A model generated the notes under the pieces. That model was not told the origin of the DNA. It searched no databases and worked only from the letters and a program-made list of their open reading frames with translations. 64,000 nt of DNA from Armatimonadota bacterium (GTDB lineage Bacteria; Armatimonadota; Fimbriimonadia; Fimbriimonadales; Fimbriimonadaceae), in the NCBI GenBank assembly GCA_018268255.1, contig JAFDWX010000005.1, forward strand, positions 310,001 to 374,000, written 5' to 3'. The position numbers and the translations under genes were made by a program. Below are positions 53,506 through 60,634 of this stretch, piece by piece (the stretch's first letter is position 1; each line of letters opens with the position of its first letter).

Positions 53506-54123
53506 TTATCCGCAAGCCATGCAAAGGCACTGAGATCCTTTGCAGCGTTTTCTTTCGTTTTGCTTGGCTTCCAACAGCGCCCTGAGCTTCTTATGGACAC
53601 GGTGAAGACGTGAACGCACCGTTCCCACGGGAATTCCGGCGAGGTTCGCAATCTCCTGATACGGCAACTGCTCCACGTCGGCAAGGATCACCAGGGCACG
53701 CTGCTCCGCCTTGAGCGACCGCAGCGCGTCGGCAAGATCTTCGCCCACAGCTCCGTTGAGGATGGCTTCCTCGGGGTTCGGCCGGTCGTCTGCTGTTTGG
53801 ACATGCATCTCGTCCTCGGCCGAATCCGGTCGGATCGGGGCGTCCAGACTCACCGTCGAGACGCGGCGCCTTCGGCTCCGAGCCAAGTCCAAGAAAAGTC
53901 GCGTGACGATTCGCAGAATCCAGTTTTCAAAAGGTCGATCACCTTCAAAAGTGTCGAATCGACGATATGCACGGAAATAGGCCTCTTGGGTCAAATCTTC
54001 AGCGTCAGCCCGGTTACCCGAAAGCCGATACGCCAGGTTATAAACCTTTTTGTAGGATCCCTTCATAAGGTCCGCAAATTGGTCTTGGCTCACTGCTTTG
54101 GTTGTTTCAAATGCTGCACTCAT
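53506..54123 (-). CDS. ECF sigma factor with cysteine-rich tail
   Basis: 205 residues. Region 2 (about residues 20-90) has 'AYRLSGNRADAEDLTQEAYFRAYR' and 'RPFENWILRIVTRLFLDLAR', which bind the -10 element. Region 4 (about 130-185) has 'ADVEQLPYQEIANLAGIPVGTVRSRLHR'. The linker is long and acidic. The protein ends RCKGSQCLCMACG, with four Cys in 13 residues, more than needed for structure and able to bind a metal or sense redox state. No anti-sigma gene follows; the transcript ends at a strong terminator at 53440-53474. The tail may take the place of an anti-sigma factor. The regulon is unknown. Confidence 0.92.
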   Translation of the reverse strand: MSAAFETTKAVSQDQFADLMKGSYKKVYNLAYRLSGNRADAEDLTQEAYFRAYRRFDTFEGDRPFENWILRIVTRLFLDLARSRRRRVSTVSLDAPIRPDSAEDEMHVQTADDRPNPEEAILNGAVGEDLADALRSLKAEQRALVILADVEQLPYQEIANLAGIPVGTVRSRLHRVHKKLRALLEAKQNERKRCKGSQCLCMACG

Positions 54124-54288
54124 TGTTATCTCTACTTTTTTGTAACTATTGCAGGCGTGTTTTTGTTCCTGGAGTTACGATTTTTTCAACAGCCCTTGAC
54201 CGGGTGTTCTACTGGCAGCGTATTTTCTGCCTTTCTAAAGACCCGACTACCCTACTGGAAAAAATACGGAAACGCGCAAAAAGGTTCC
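54124..54288. other. Intergenic region upstream of the ECF sigma gene
   Basis: 165 bases between the mazG stop and the sigma start, AT-rich next to the sigma gene. On the minus strand, GGAAC with a TTAC about 19 bases downstream could be an ECF-type promoter, which would allow autoregulation, but the spacing is loose. No terminator for mazG and no other gene are seen. Confidence 0.3.
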
Positions 54289-55326
54289 CTAGTACGGCAA
54301 GTTTGTGGCGGGGGACTCGGATTTTTTGCTGATTTCCCACAACTCATCCCATTCGCTCGGAGAGAGTTCTCTAAGTGGCTTCGGCGCAGTTCGCTCCATC
54401 GCCATAAAGCGGGCTGAGAATCGATTCAGCATCTGGCGGAGTGCCTCTTCGGGTTCCACTTTGAGCCAGCGGGCTATGTTGACAACAGTGAAGAGCAAAT
54501 CCCCGACCTCGGCTTGAATATGGCTCTGATCCCCACTCTCGATGGCTTCCTTGACCTCAGCGAGTTCTTCATCGAGCTTGACGAAAACCTCGTCCAAGTT
54601 CGGCCACTCAAATCCGGCACGAGCAGCTCGCTTGCTGATCTCGAACGCTCGCAACAGCGAAGCCATTCCGCTGGGAACTCCCGCAAGAATCGAGTCCTGT
54701 TTGCCTTTTTCTTGTTTCTTGAGCTGGTCCCAATTGCGCAAAACCTCGTCTGAATCCGCAACATCTATGTCGCCAAAGACGTGCGGATGCCGCCGCACAA
54801 GCTTGTCCGCTTCCGCCTGAGCGACTGACTCGATGTCCCAATTGCCTGCCAGTTTCTCCATTTGGGCATGCATGATGGGCTGCAGAAGCAAGTCTCCGAG
54901 TTCCTCATGGAGTGCTTCCAACGCACCACTATCGATCGCATCCAGAACCTCGTACGCCTCTTCCAGCAGATGTCGCTTGAGCGATTCGTGGGTCTGCTCC
55001 TGATCCCAAGGACATCCGCCAGGACCCAGCAATCTATCCACGATTTCAGCCAGCCCGTGCAACCCGCCCGCGTGGAGTGAATCCACGCCTCTGATGAGCC
55101 CAAGTTCATCAGGTCCTGGTACTTCACCCCACCGGATTCGTCCATCGAAGGCACCGATGCGGTTGGCATCAAGCTGCGACCACCACCCAACTGGATGCGG
55201 TGGAGTGATCACCCGGAGGAGTCGTTGGTCCACGACGCGCGAAGTCCCCGCCGGACCGATATCAAAAGGCGGGGAAAATCCGGCTTCCTGGAGAGCCACA
55301 AAAAGCGCGTCCCAGGAGAGTTGCAT
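54289..55326 (-). CDS. mazG: MazG nucleotide pyrophosphohydrolase with N-terminal extension
   Basis: 345 residues. Two MazG modules are present: the first near 95-190 with 'GGCPWDQEQTHESLKRHLLEEAYEVLDAI' region and 'LHEELGDLLLQPIMHAQM', the second near 240-320 with 'LDEELAEVKEAIESGD' and 'EVGDLLFTVVNIARWL'; the Glu and Asp clusters bind Mg. MazG hydrolyses noncanonical or excess nucleoside triphosphates to monophosphates. Residues 1-85 (MQLSWDALFVALQEAGF...) precede the first module and are not part of typical E. coli MazG; they may be the leftover of a tetrapyrrole-methylase-like fusion as in YabN, but are too short and show no motif. The ATG overlaps the surA-like stop (TGATG). Confidence 0.9.
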   Translation of the reverse strand: MQLSWDALFVALQEAGFSPPFDIGPAGTSRVVDQRLLRVITPPHPVGWWSQLDANRIGAFDGRIRWGEVPGPDELGLIRGVDSLHAGGLHGLAEIVDRLLGPGGCPWDQEQTHESLKRHLLEEAYEVLDAIDSGALEALHEELGDLLLQPIMHAQMEKLAGNWDIESVAQAEADKLVRRHPHVFGDIDVADSDEVLRNWDQLKKQEKGKQDSILAGVPSGMASLLRAFEISKRAARAGFEWPNLDEVFVKLDEELAEVKEAIESGDQSHIQAEVGDLLFTVVNIARWLKVEPEEALRQMLNRFSARFMAMERTAPKPLRELSPSEWDELWEISKKSESPATNLPY

Positions 55327-56291
55327 CAGTCTTGCGATGGATTGGCGCCAAATCCAGCTTGATCAAGGAATTTTTGGAAGTCCGTTTTGAAGACCGGCAG
55401 CAGCATTTCGATCTTGGACCGTTTTCGCAATTCCTTGAGCATCTGCTCAAGATTGTTCTTTGCCAGACCTCGGTCGAGCATCAAGTTGCGACGAATTTTG
55501 TACTTCGTGTGGTCATCCAAAGGTTGAACCTTAGCTGGAATGACGTTCTCCTTAAGAAACTTGACCACGATTTCTTTTCCAGGAATCCATTCGGTGGTTT
55601 GGCCAATTTTCACCGCTTCCAATTGCTTCTTCACCGGCTCCGCGAACATCTCTACATCGACTTCACCGATCGCTCCACCGGCGGACTTGGAAGTATCGAC
55701 GCTCATCTCTCGCGCCACATCAGCAAACGATTTGCCCGATTTCAAGGCAGCGTCAGCCTTGTCCTTATCCGCCGTTTTGACGGCGATCATGCTGAGTTTG
55801 AGCTTCTTTGGGCTCGTGAATTCGCGCGTGTTCCCCTTGTAGTAAGTTTCGACTTCCTGGTTCGTGATCGTAATGCCCATCGTCATTAGGTTGAATTGGG
55901 CAACCTCGACCGATGCTTGATACTCCAAGTCGGCCATGGGAAGTCCCAGCTTCAGCCAGTCGTCCACAAACGCCGGATCGCGCTCTTTCTTGAGTTCGAT
56001 GAGGTCTTTGACCTGCTGAGCCGTTGGCGCGACGTTTTTCTCTTTCGCAAGCTGGAGCAAAAGGCGCTCTTCGATCAAACGCTGCAACGTCAACAGTCCG
56101 GGAGCCATCGGCTGGATCGTATTATTGACCACACGCCCGACGTCCGCCAGAGTCTCCATTCGCGAGTAGTACTCCTGAGCTTTGACTTCCTCGCCATTAA
56201 TCACGAGAACGGTTTTCGCGGGGTCGATATCGGCACCATGGCTCGCCAGAGCCAGGCCCAACCAAACGGCCATCATCAAAATCTTCTTCAT
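55326..56291 (-). CDS. SurA/PrsA-like peptidyl-prolyl isomerase
   Basis: 321 residues, with a Sec signal peptide (MKKILMMAVWLGLALA). The N-terminal helical part has 'LVINGEEVKAQEYYSRMETL' near residue 28 and 'LTLQRLIEERLLLQLAKE' near 67, matching the SurA_N/SurA-like chaperone domain. A parvulin (rotamase) domain follows at about 150-260 ('KKLKLSMIAVKTADKDKAD', 'SAGGAIGEVDVEMFAEPV'). It helps fold exported or outer-membrane proteins. Its stop overlaps the mazG start, so the two are translated together. An AGGA Shine-Dalgarno lies 6 bases before the ATG. Confidence 0.9.
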   Translation of the reverse strand: MKKILMMAVWLGLALASHGADIDPAKTVLVINGEEVKAQEYYSRMETLADVGRVVNNTIQPMAPGLLTLQRLIEERLLLQLAKEKNVAPTAQQVKDLIELKKERDPAFVDDWLKLGLPMADLEYQASVEVAQFNLMTMGITITNQEVETYYKGNTREFTSPKKLKLSMIAVKTADKDKADAALKSGKSFADVAREMSVDTSKSAGGAIGEVDVEMFAEPVKKQLEAVKIGQTTEWIPGKEIVVKFLKENVIPAKVQPLDDHTKYKIRRNLMLDRGLAKNNLEQMLKELRKRSKIEMLLPVFKTDFQKFLDQAGFGANPSQD

Positions 56292-56374
56292 AGTGTCCTT
56301 AGGTTTTTACGAGGGCTTGCAAAACGCAATTCCCGAGGCTAAATCTCAGACGTTCCAGTGATCCAAGAAACACC

Positions 56375-57724
56375 TCAACGATCTTCTGACTTACGGGCAC
56401 GCGGTTCCATTCGAATCGGCGTTCCGACGAGGGGAAAGTCCTGCCGCAACCGATTTTCCAAGTAGCGCAAGTAGGAAAAGTGGACCAAGTCGGGGTCGTT
56501 GCAGAACAGGACAAAGGTCGGAGGTCGGGTGGCCACCTGTGCGCAGTAGTAGATCTTAAGCAGCTTGCCCTTGGAGGAATAGGGCCTTTCGTAAGTTGCA
56601 TCCTGGATCAGTCGATTGAGCGGCCCCGTGGGTATCCGGAAATTCCATGAATGAGTCGCTTGGATTACGTTATCCATGACCCGTTCCAAACCGTTGGCTT
56701 CCTGTGCACTGGTAAAGCTGATGGGCGCGTACCGCACTTCAGGAATCTCGTTTCGTATCGTTCGCAGCAGCTCTTTTTTGGCGTCGGTCATTTGACGGCA
56801 ATTTCCATCGGGTGGCTCCACCATGTCCCACTTATTGACCGCGATCACCAGTGCTCGTCCCTCGTCGTGGCTTAGCTTCATGGTTCGCTTGTCGCCGTCC
56901 GTCAGACCTTCCGATCCGTCCACCAGAACCAATGCGCACTGGGCTCGCTCCAACGCCTGGGCGGATCTCAGCGCCATGTAGTACTCGACCGTCCCTTGAA
57001 TTTTCCCTCGGCGTCGAAGGCCAGCCGTATCGATCAATCGCATGGTCTGGTCTCGATACTGGACTACCGTATCGATCGCATCACGCGTCGTTCCGGGGAT
57101 GGAGCTGACGATAGAGCGCTGTTCGCCCGTAAAAGCGTTGAGAATCGACGACTTCCCTACGTTTGGCCGACCGACAATGGCTAATTTCAGTTCTTCCGGC
57201 ACTTCCTCCAGCTTGTCCGCATCCGGAATATGCTCTTCGATCGCCTCGATCACATCTCCCACTCCGTTTCCGTTAAGTGCGGAAATCGGGATGACTTCGC
57301 CAACTCCAAGTTCATAGAATTCCGTGGCTAGGTCGCGTCGAGCAGGGTTGTCGGCTTTGTTCACCACCACGTAAACGGGCTTCTTGACTCCACGGAGTCG
57401 GTTGGCAAGCTCGATATCGCCTGGGCTGACTCCATCCACGGAATCGGTCATAAAAAGGATCACATCCGCCTCTGCCAATGCAATCTCGGCTTGAATCCGA
57501 ATCTGCTCCACCAGCGGATCTTCGTCGCCGAAGAGGATTCCGCCTGTATCCACGAGGTGAAAATGCTTCTTGAAGACCTTGACTTCGGCGTAAAGACGGT
57601 CCCTGGTTATTCCCGGCGTGTCCTCCACCACGGCGATCCGGCGCCCCACCATTCGGTTGAATAATGTGCTTTTGCCAACATTTGGCCGGCCAACAATCAC
57701 CACTACGGGAAGTTTTAGACTCAT
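56375..57724 (-). CDS. der: Ribosome-associated GTPase Der (EngA)
   Basis: 449 residues from the ATG at 57724 (MSLKLPVVVIVGRPN); the longer frame starts with TTG 27 bases upstream and is not needed. Two tandem GTPase domains are present, each with G1 'GRPNVGKST' or 'GRPNVGKSS', G3 'DTGG' or 'DTAG' and G4 'NKAD' or 'NKWD'. The C-terminal KH-like domain ends 'FVLFCNDPDLVHFSYLRYLENRLRQDF'. Der is needed for 50S subunit assembly. It is monocistronic, divergent from the PagL-like gene with a 60-base gap. The final residues are basic (RMEPRARKSEDR). Confidence 0.97.
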   Translation of the reverse strand: MSLKLPVVVIVGRPNVGKSTLFNRMVGRRIAVVEDTPGITRDRLYAEVKVFKKHFHLVDTGGILFGDEDPLVEQIRIQAEIALAEADVILFMTDSVDGVSPGDIELANRLRGVKKPVYVVVNKADNPARRDLATEFYELGVGEVIPISALNGNGVGDVIEAIEEHIPDADKLEEVPEELKLAIVGRPNVGKSSILNAFTGEQRSIVSSIPGTTRDAIDTVVQYRDQTMRLIDTAGLRRRGKIQGTVEYYMALRSAQALERAQCALVLVDGSEGLTDGDKRTMKLSHDEGRALVIAVNKWDMVEPPDGNCRQMTDAKKELLRTIRNEIPEVRYAPISFTSAQEANGLERVMDNVIQATHSWNFRIPTGPLNRLIQDATYERPYSSKGKLLKIYYCAQVATRPPTFVLFCNDPDLVHFSYLRYLENRLRQDFPLVGTPIRMEPRARKSEDR

Positions 57725-57784
57725 ACGGGAAGGTCCAGAGGGTACCAGCAACGGGTCTCTCTAAGCGGTACAACTATTGGAATC

Positions 57785-58330
57785 GTGTCCAAGCTCGCCA
57801 TATTTGCCCCCTGGGGTCTGTTGCTCCTTCCCTCTCTCGCCTATTCGCAGACCGAACGCGTGGTGAACCTGTTTGCGGTCAAGTCACTTCTGACCCTCGG
57901 TTCGATGGACAAACGCTATGGGGCGGGAATCGGCTACCAGCACATCCAGCCAAACCGCCGCTGGTCGTTCAAGGGGAACCCCGCAAAGCTCAACATCGAA
58001 GGCTATGCAAGCTGGACCAAGTCCGATTGGTTCTGGGCTCCACCGGGAAACCGATACCAGGTTGGAATCCTTTTCAGCGCCCGTTATCAGCACCGGATGA
58101 ATGCAAGTACCGATTGGTTTTGGGAAGCGGGATGGGGAGCCCAACTGGCGAACCGCAAAACTCACGACCTGGACAGCATTCTCAACTCGACCCCAACGAT
58201 CGGGATCGGTGCGGTATTCCACCAGAGCTTTTATGTGACCTTCCGGCTCATGCACATCTCAAACGCGGGCTTAAGCGGCCGAAACAAGGGACAGAACCAA
58301 CTGATGCTCATGCTCGGATCAAAGCTGTGA
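57785..58330 (+). CDS. PagL-like lipid A deacylase / acyloxyacyl hydrolase
   Basis: 181 residues from a GTG at 57785, with a Sec signal peptide (LAIFAPWGLLLLPSLAYS). The mature part alternates short amphipathic strands, as in an 8-stranded outer-membrane barrel. Near the end, 'FRLMHISNAGLSGRNKGQN' matches the PagL signature RHxSNAGxxxPNxGxN, with catalytic His157 and Ser159; the expected Glu about 14 residues after the His is replaced by Asn or Gln. PagL removes the 3-O acyl chain of lipid A. If functional, it shows that this cell has lipid A-type lipopolysaccharide. Its TGA overlaps the tgt GTG start (GTGA). Confidence 0.75.
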   Translation: MSKLAIFAPWGLLLLPSLAYSQTERVVNLFAVKSLLTLGSMDKRYGAGIGYQHIQPNRRWSFKGNPAKLNIEGYASWTKSDWFWAPPGNRYQVGILFSARYQHRMNASTDWFWEAGWGAQLANRKTHDLDSILNSTPTIGIGAVFHQSFYVTFRLMHISNAGLSGRNKGQNQLMLMLGSKL

Positions 58331-59427
58331 GTTCCGTCCGGTACGAGCTTCTGGCAACATGCCCGCACACTGGAGCCAGGCGAGGTCGGCTTCACACACC
58401 GCACGGCACGATAGAAACCCCGTGCTTCATGCCAGTCGGCACCCAGGCAACGGTCAAAACCGTTTCGTCGGAGGATTTGGAGCAAATCGGGTTCCAGTTG
58501 GTGCTGTCCAATACCTACCATCTCGCCCTCAGGCCCACTGCGGACATCATCGAGTCCTTTGGAGGGCTCCACAAGTTCATGGGATGGAACGGTGCGATTC
58601 TCACCGATTCCGGTGGGTTCCAGGCGATGTCCCTGAGTCAGCGGCGGGAACTGGACCAAGATGGAATAACTTTCCGAAGCCACTTGGATGGAAGCGCATT
58701 CCGACTGACGCCAGAACGTGCGATCCAACTTCAAGGGCAGTTTGGGGTGGATATTAGCATGGCGCTGGACATCTGCCCACCGTACCCGTGCTCTCGGGAC
58801 GAGGCGGCGCGAGCCATGGAAACCACCCATCGTTGGGCACCCCGCAACCTCTCTGCTCGCAAGCAGGGTCAGGCAGTTTTTGGGATTGTTCAGGGAGGAG
58901 TCCACGAAGATTTAAGACGGATCTCAGCGGAAACCCTGACGTCGATGGATTTTGATGGCTTTGCCGTGGGCGGCGTCAGCGTCGGGGAGCCGACCGAGCT
59001 TCAGTATCCCGTCGTCAAATTCACAGCGCCATGGCTCCCCGCAGAGAAACCCCGTTATCTCATGGGAGTGGGCCATCCGCAGGACATTATTCACGGCGTG
59101 GAAAGTGGCATTGACATGTTTGATTGCGTACTCCCAACGCGAATGGCACGACACCATAGTTTGTATACACTTAATGGGCGTGTAAACGTTTGCAATATGA
59201 AATGGCGGGATCAAAGCAAGCCCTACGATGAGTTGTCGGTTTTCCCGCCTTTGGAGCGATACTCACCCGCTTACATCCGACACTTGTTCCAAGCGAAAGA
59301 GCCACTCGGGGCTCGGCTGGCTTCGCTCCATAACCTATGGTTCTATGCTCGCATGATGGAAGAAATCCGTCGCGCGATCGAGCGTGGTACGTGGCCGGAA
59401 CTGCGGGCTCGTTATAGCCGGACGTAA
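58327..59427 (+). CDS. tgt: tRNA-guanine transglycosylase
   Basis: 366 residues from a GTG overlapping the PagL-like stop (GTGA). The catalytic residues are present: 'ILTDSGGFQAMSL' near residue 90 and nucleophile Asp266 in 'MFDCVLPTRMARHH'. 'FGIVQGGVHEDLRR' and 'GGVSVGEP' form the preQ1/guanine pocket. Where bacterial Tgt has the zinc motif CxCxxC, this protein has Ser304, Phe306 and Leu309 (YDELSVFPPLERYS), so all three zinc cysteines are lost; the nearby His ('YIRHLF') remains. Tgt puts preQ1 at position 34 of tRNAs with GUN anticodons. The frame and flanking motifs are intact, so a frameshift does not explain the loss. Confidence 0.93.
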   Translation: MSSVRYELLATCPHTGARRGRLHTPHGTIETPCFMPVGTQATVKTVSSEDLEQIGFQLVLSNTYHLALRPTADIIESFGGLHKFMGWNGAILTDSGGFQAMSLSQRRELDQDGITFRSHLDGSAFRLTPERAIQLQGQFGVDISMALDICPPYPCSRDEAARAMETTHRWAPRNLSARKQGQAVFGIVQGGVHEDLRRISAETLTSMDFDGFAVGGVSVGEPTELQYPVVKFTAPWLPAEKPRYLMGVGHPQDIIHGVESGIDMFDCVLPTRMARHHSLYTLNGRVNVCNMKWRDQSKPYDELSVFPPLERYSPAYIRHLFQAKEPLGARLASLHNLWFYARMMEEIRRAIERGTWPELRARYSRT

Positions 59428-60017
59428 GCCTGACTGGCTCCGCCAGATTTCCCCAGGTCCGTTGTTGATTGAACCGCCCAGATGCCAATGTAAAGTTCGC
59501 GAGAACGCGTGTGGTACGGCGTCGCTATACCCTGCCATCCGGAAGGCAAAACGAAAGATTGACTCTTGCTTTCTTCAATGGCCGAACCCAACATTCGGAT
59601 CAGCGTTCCCCTGAGTTCTTGGGGGAGGTTGAGCTCGCTGACTTGGCGGTTTAACGCACCTTCCAACTCGCCACCGAATAATCGTCTAGCTTGGCGATTG
59701 ACAAAAACGAGCCTGAGCGCAGAGTCGAAAATGACTACCGCGGCGGGCGCGGCGATGAGGAATCCATAGGGATCAAAAGCTTCTCGGGCGTGGTCCTCTA
59801 CATTCGATAAGACCATTCGCCGAACGTGACGGCCCACAATCTCCGCACGAGTCTTACCATGACTTTTGGAGCGAATGCGGGTCCAATAGGTGTGGATCGT
59901 GCCAAGAGAAACATTGATCTGCTCCGCAATCTCTTTATCGGTCAAACCCTGCGAGCTAAGTTGAAGTACTTCCAATTCGCGTGATGAAAGCTGACGCTTA
60001 TTGTCCTGATCGGTCAA
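59412..60017 (-). CDS. LuxR-type regulator with PAS domain (HTH first)
   Basis: 201 residues from a TTG at 60017, with AGGAGG exactly 6 bases upstream; the TTG overlaps the stop of the small upstream frame (TTGA). The N-terminal HTH is complete: 'QLSSRELEVLQLSSQGLTDKEIAEQINVSLGTIHTYWTRI' region at residues 8-50. A PAS domain follows at about 85-185 ('APAAVVIFDSALRLVFVNRQARRLFGG'). The usual order puts the HTH last, so this is a swapped layout. PAS domains sense redox, light or small ligands. There is no receiver domain or cognate kinase beside it. Its 3' end overlaps the convergent tgt by 16 bases. Confidence 0.85.
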   Translation of the reverse strand: MTDQDNKRQLSSRELEVLQLSSQGLTDKEIAEQINVSLGTIHTYWTRIRSKSHGKTRAEIVGRHVRRMVLSNVEDHAREAFDPYGFLIAAPAAVVIFDSALRLVFVNRQARRLFGGELEGALNRQVSELNLPQELRGTLIRMLGSAIEESKSQSFVLPSGWQGIATPYHTRSRELYIGIWAVQSTTDLGKSGGASQAYVRL

Positions 60018-60313
60018 CTCTTGCCTCCTGCACGGCGACTATCTGCCACATTTCCCACACCGTATTTCAATATCTTATTATGGATTGGGATATTGGGACC
60101 CATGTTGCTCGCATTACCCTTCCAAGACAGACGCTGTACTATTTCCATGACCAAACTATCACCGTCGCGTGTTGGATTTAGCTTCACTTGGATTTGTTCG
60201 CCCTTCAGCAAATTCTCTTGGCTCGCTAGATTCGAAAACACGTATTTGAACCGGGGTGCGCCTAAAGGATTTCTAAACAATTTCGTTGATTCGAGCAGCA
60301 AGCTCGAAATCAT
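60014..60313 (-). CDS. Possible small protein coupled to LuxR-PAS gene
   Basis: A 99-residue frame with an ATG at 60313, inside the end of the pterin dehydratase gene (41-base overlap), and a TGA overlapping the LuxR-PAS start. I recognise no domain; the middle (NLLKGEQIQVKLNPTRDGDS) could be a small beta fold of PilZ-like type, but this is weak. The end-to-start coupling on both sides is the main support, and the region is visibly richer in A and T than its neighbours. A later start is possible. It may also be untranslated leader. Confidence 0.4.
   Translation of the reverse strand: MISSLLLESTKLFRNPLGAPRFKYVFSNLASQENLLKGEQIQVKLNPTRDGDSLVMEIVQRLSWKGNASNMGPNIPIHNKILKYGVGNVADSRRAGGKS
60024..60029 (-). 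promoter_or_regulatory. Shine-Dalgarno AGGAGG deciding the LuxR-PAS TTG start
   Basis: AGGAGG on the minus strand lies 6 bases before the TTG at 60017. It sits at the end of the preceding small frame, favouring coupled translation. Confidence 0.75.
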
Positions 60314-60581
60314 AGGATGTCAATCCACCGACGTCGTGCGTTGTCATTGCAACGACGACCTCGTCATATCGAACCTCCAAGTCAGGATGATGGTTTAACT
60401 TTTCCGCCAGAAACGCTATAGAGTTGACAAACAAAATTCCGTGACAATAATCTAAATTCCTAAAGGATTTCTTGAGCATACCATCGCAATATTCCCATCC
60501 GGGAACTCTTGAAAGAAGCTCAGATATCGCGTCTTCTTCGAGAAGTTTGTATTCCAATTGAATGCCGAGCACTGATTTCAT
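60273..60581 (-). CDS. Pterin-4a-carbinolamine dehydratase
   Basis: 102 residues. The fold signature is 'FVNSIAFLAEKLNHHPDLEVRYDEV' region near residues 50-75, where the His-His-Pro motif and the following Asp are the active site; 'SRVPGWEY' near 24 and 'TSYDFELAARIN' at the end are also typical of DCoH/PhhB. The enzyme dehydrates 4a-hydroxytetrahydropterin and recycles the cofactor of aromatic amino acid hydroxylases; in many bacteria lacking those, the role is unclear or linked to molybdopterin or queuosine metabolism. No phhA is in the window. Codon choice is more AT-rich than in the flanking genes, a possible sign of different origin. Confidence 0.9.
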   Translation of the reverse strand: MKSVLGIQLEYKLLEEDAISELLSRVPGWEYCDGMLKKSFRNLDYCHGILFVNSIAFLAEKLNHHPDLEVRYDEVVVAMTTHDVGGLTSYDFELAARINEIV

Positions 60582-60634
60582 TTGATCAACCTATTAGTTC
60601 GTACGCCGGTTCCCGGCTGGTACCCTAGAGTCTT

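Noticed and set aside
57664-58326. Upstream part of the long open frame leading into tgt
   Set aside because: It crosses the der start and lies over the PagL-like gene in another frame; tgt homology begins at the GTG at 58327.
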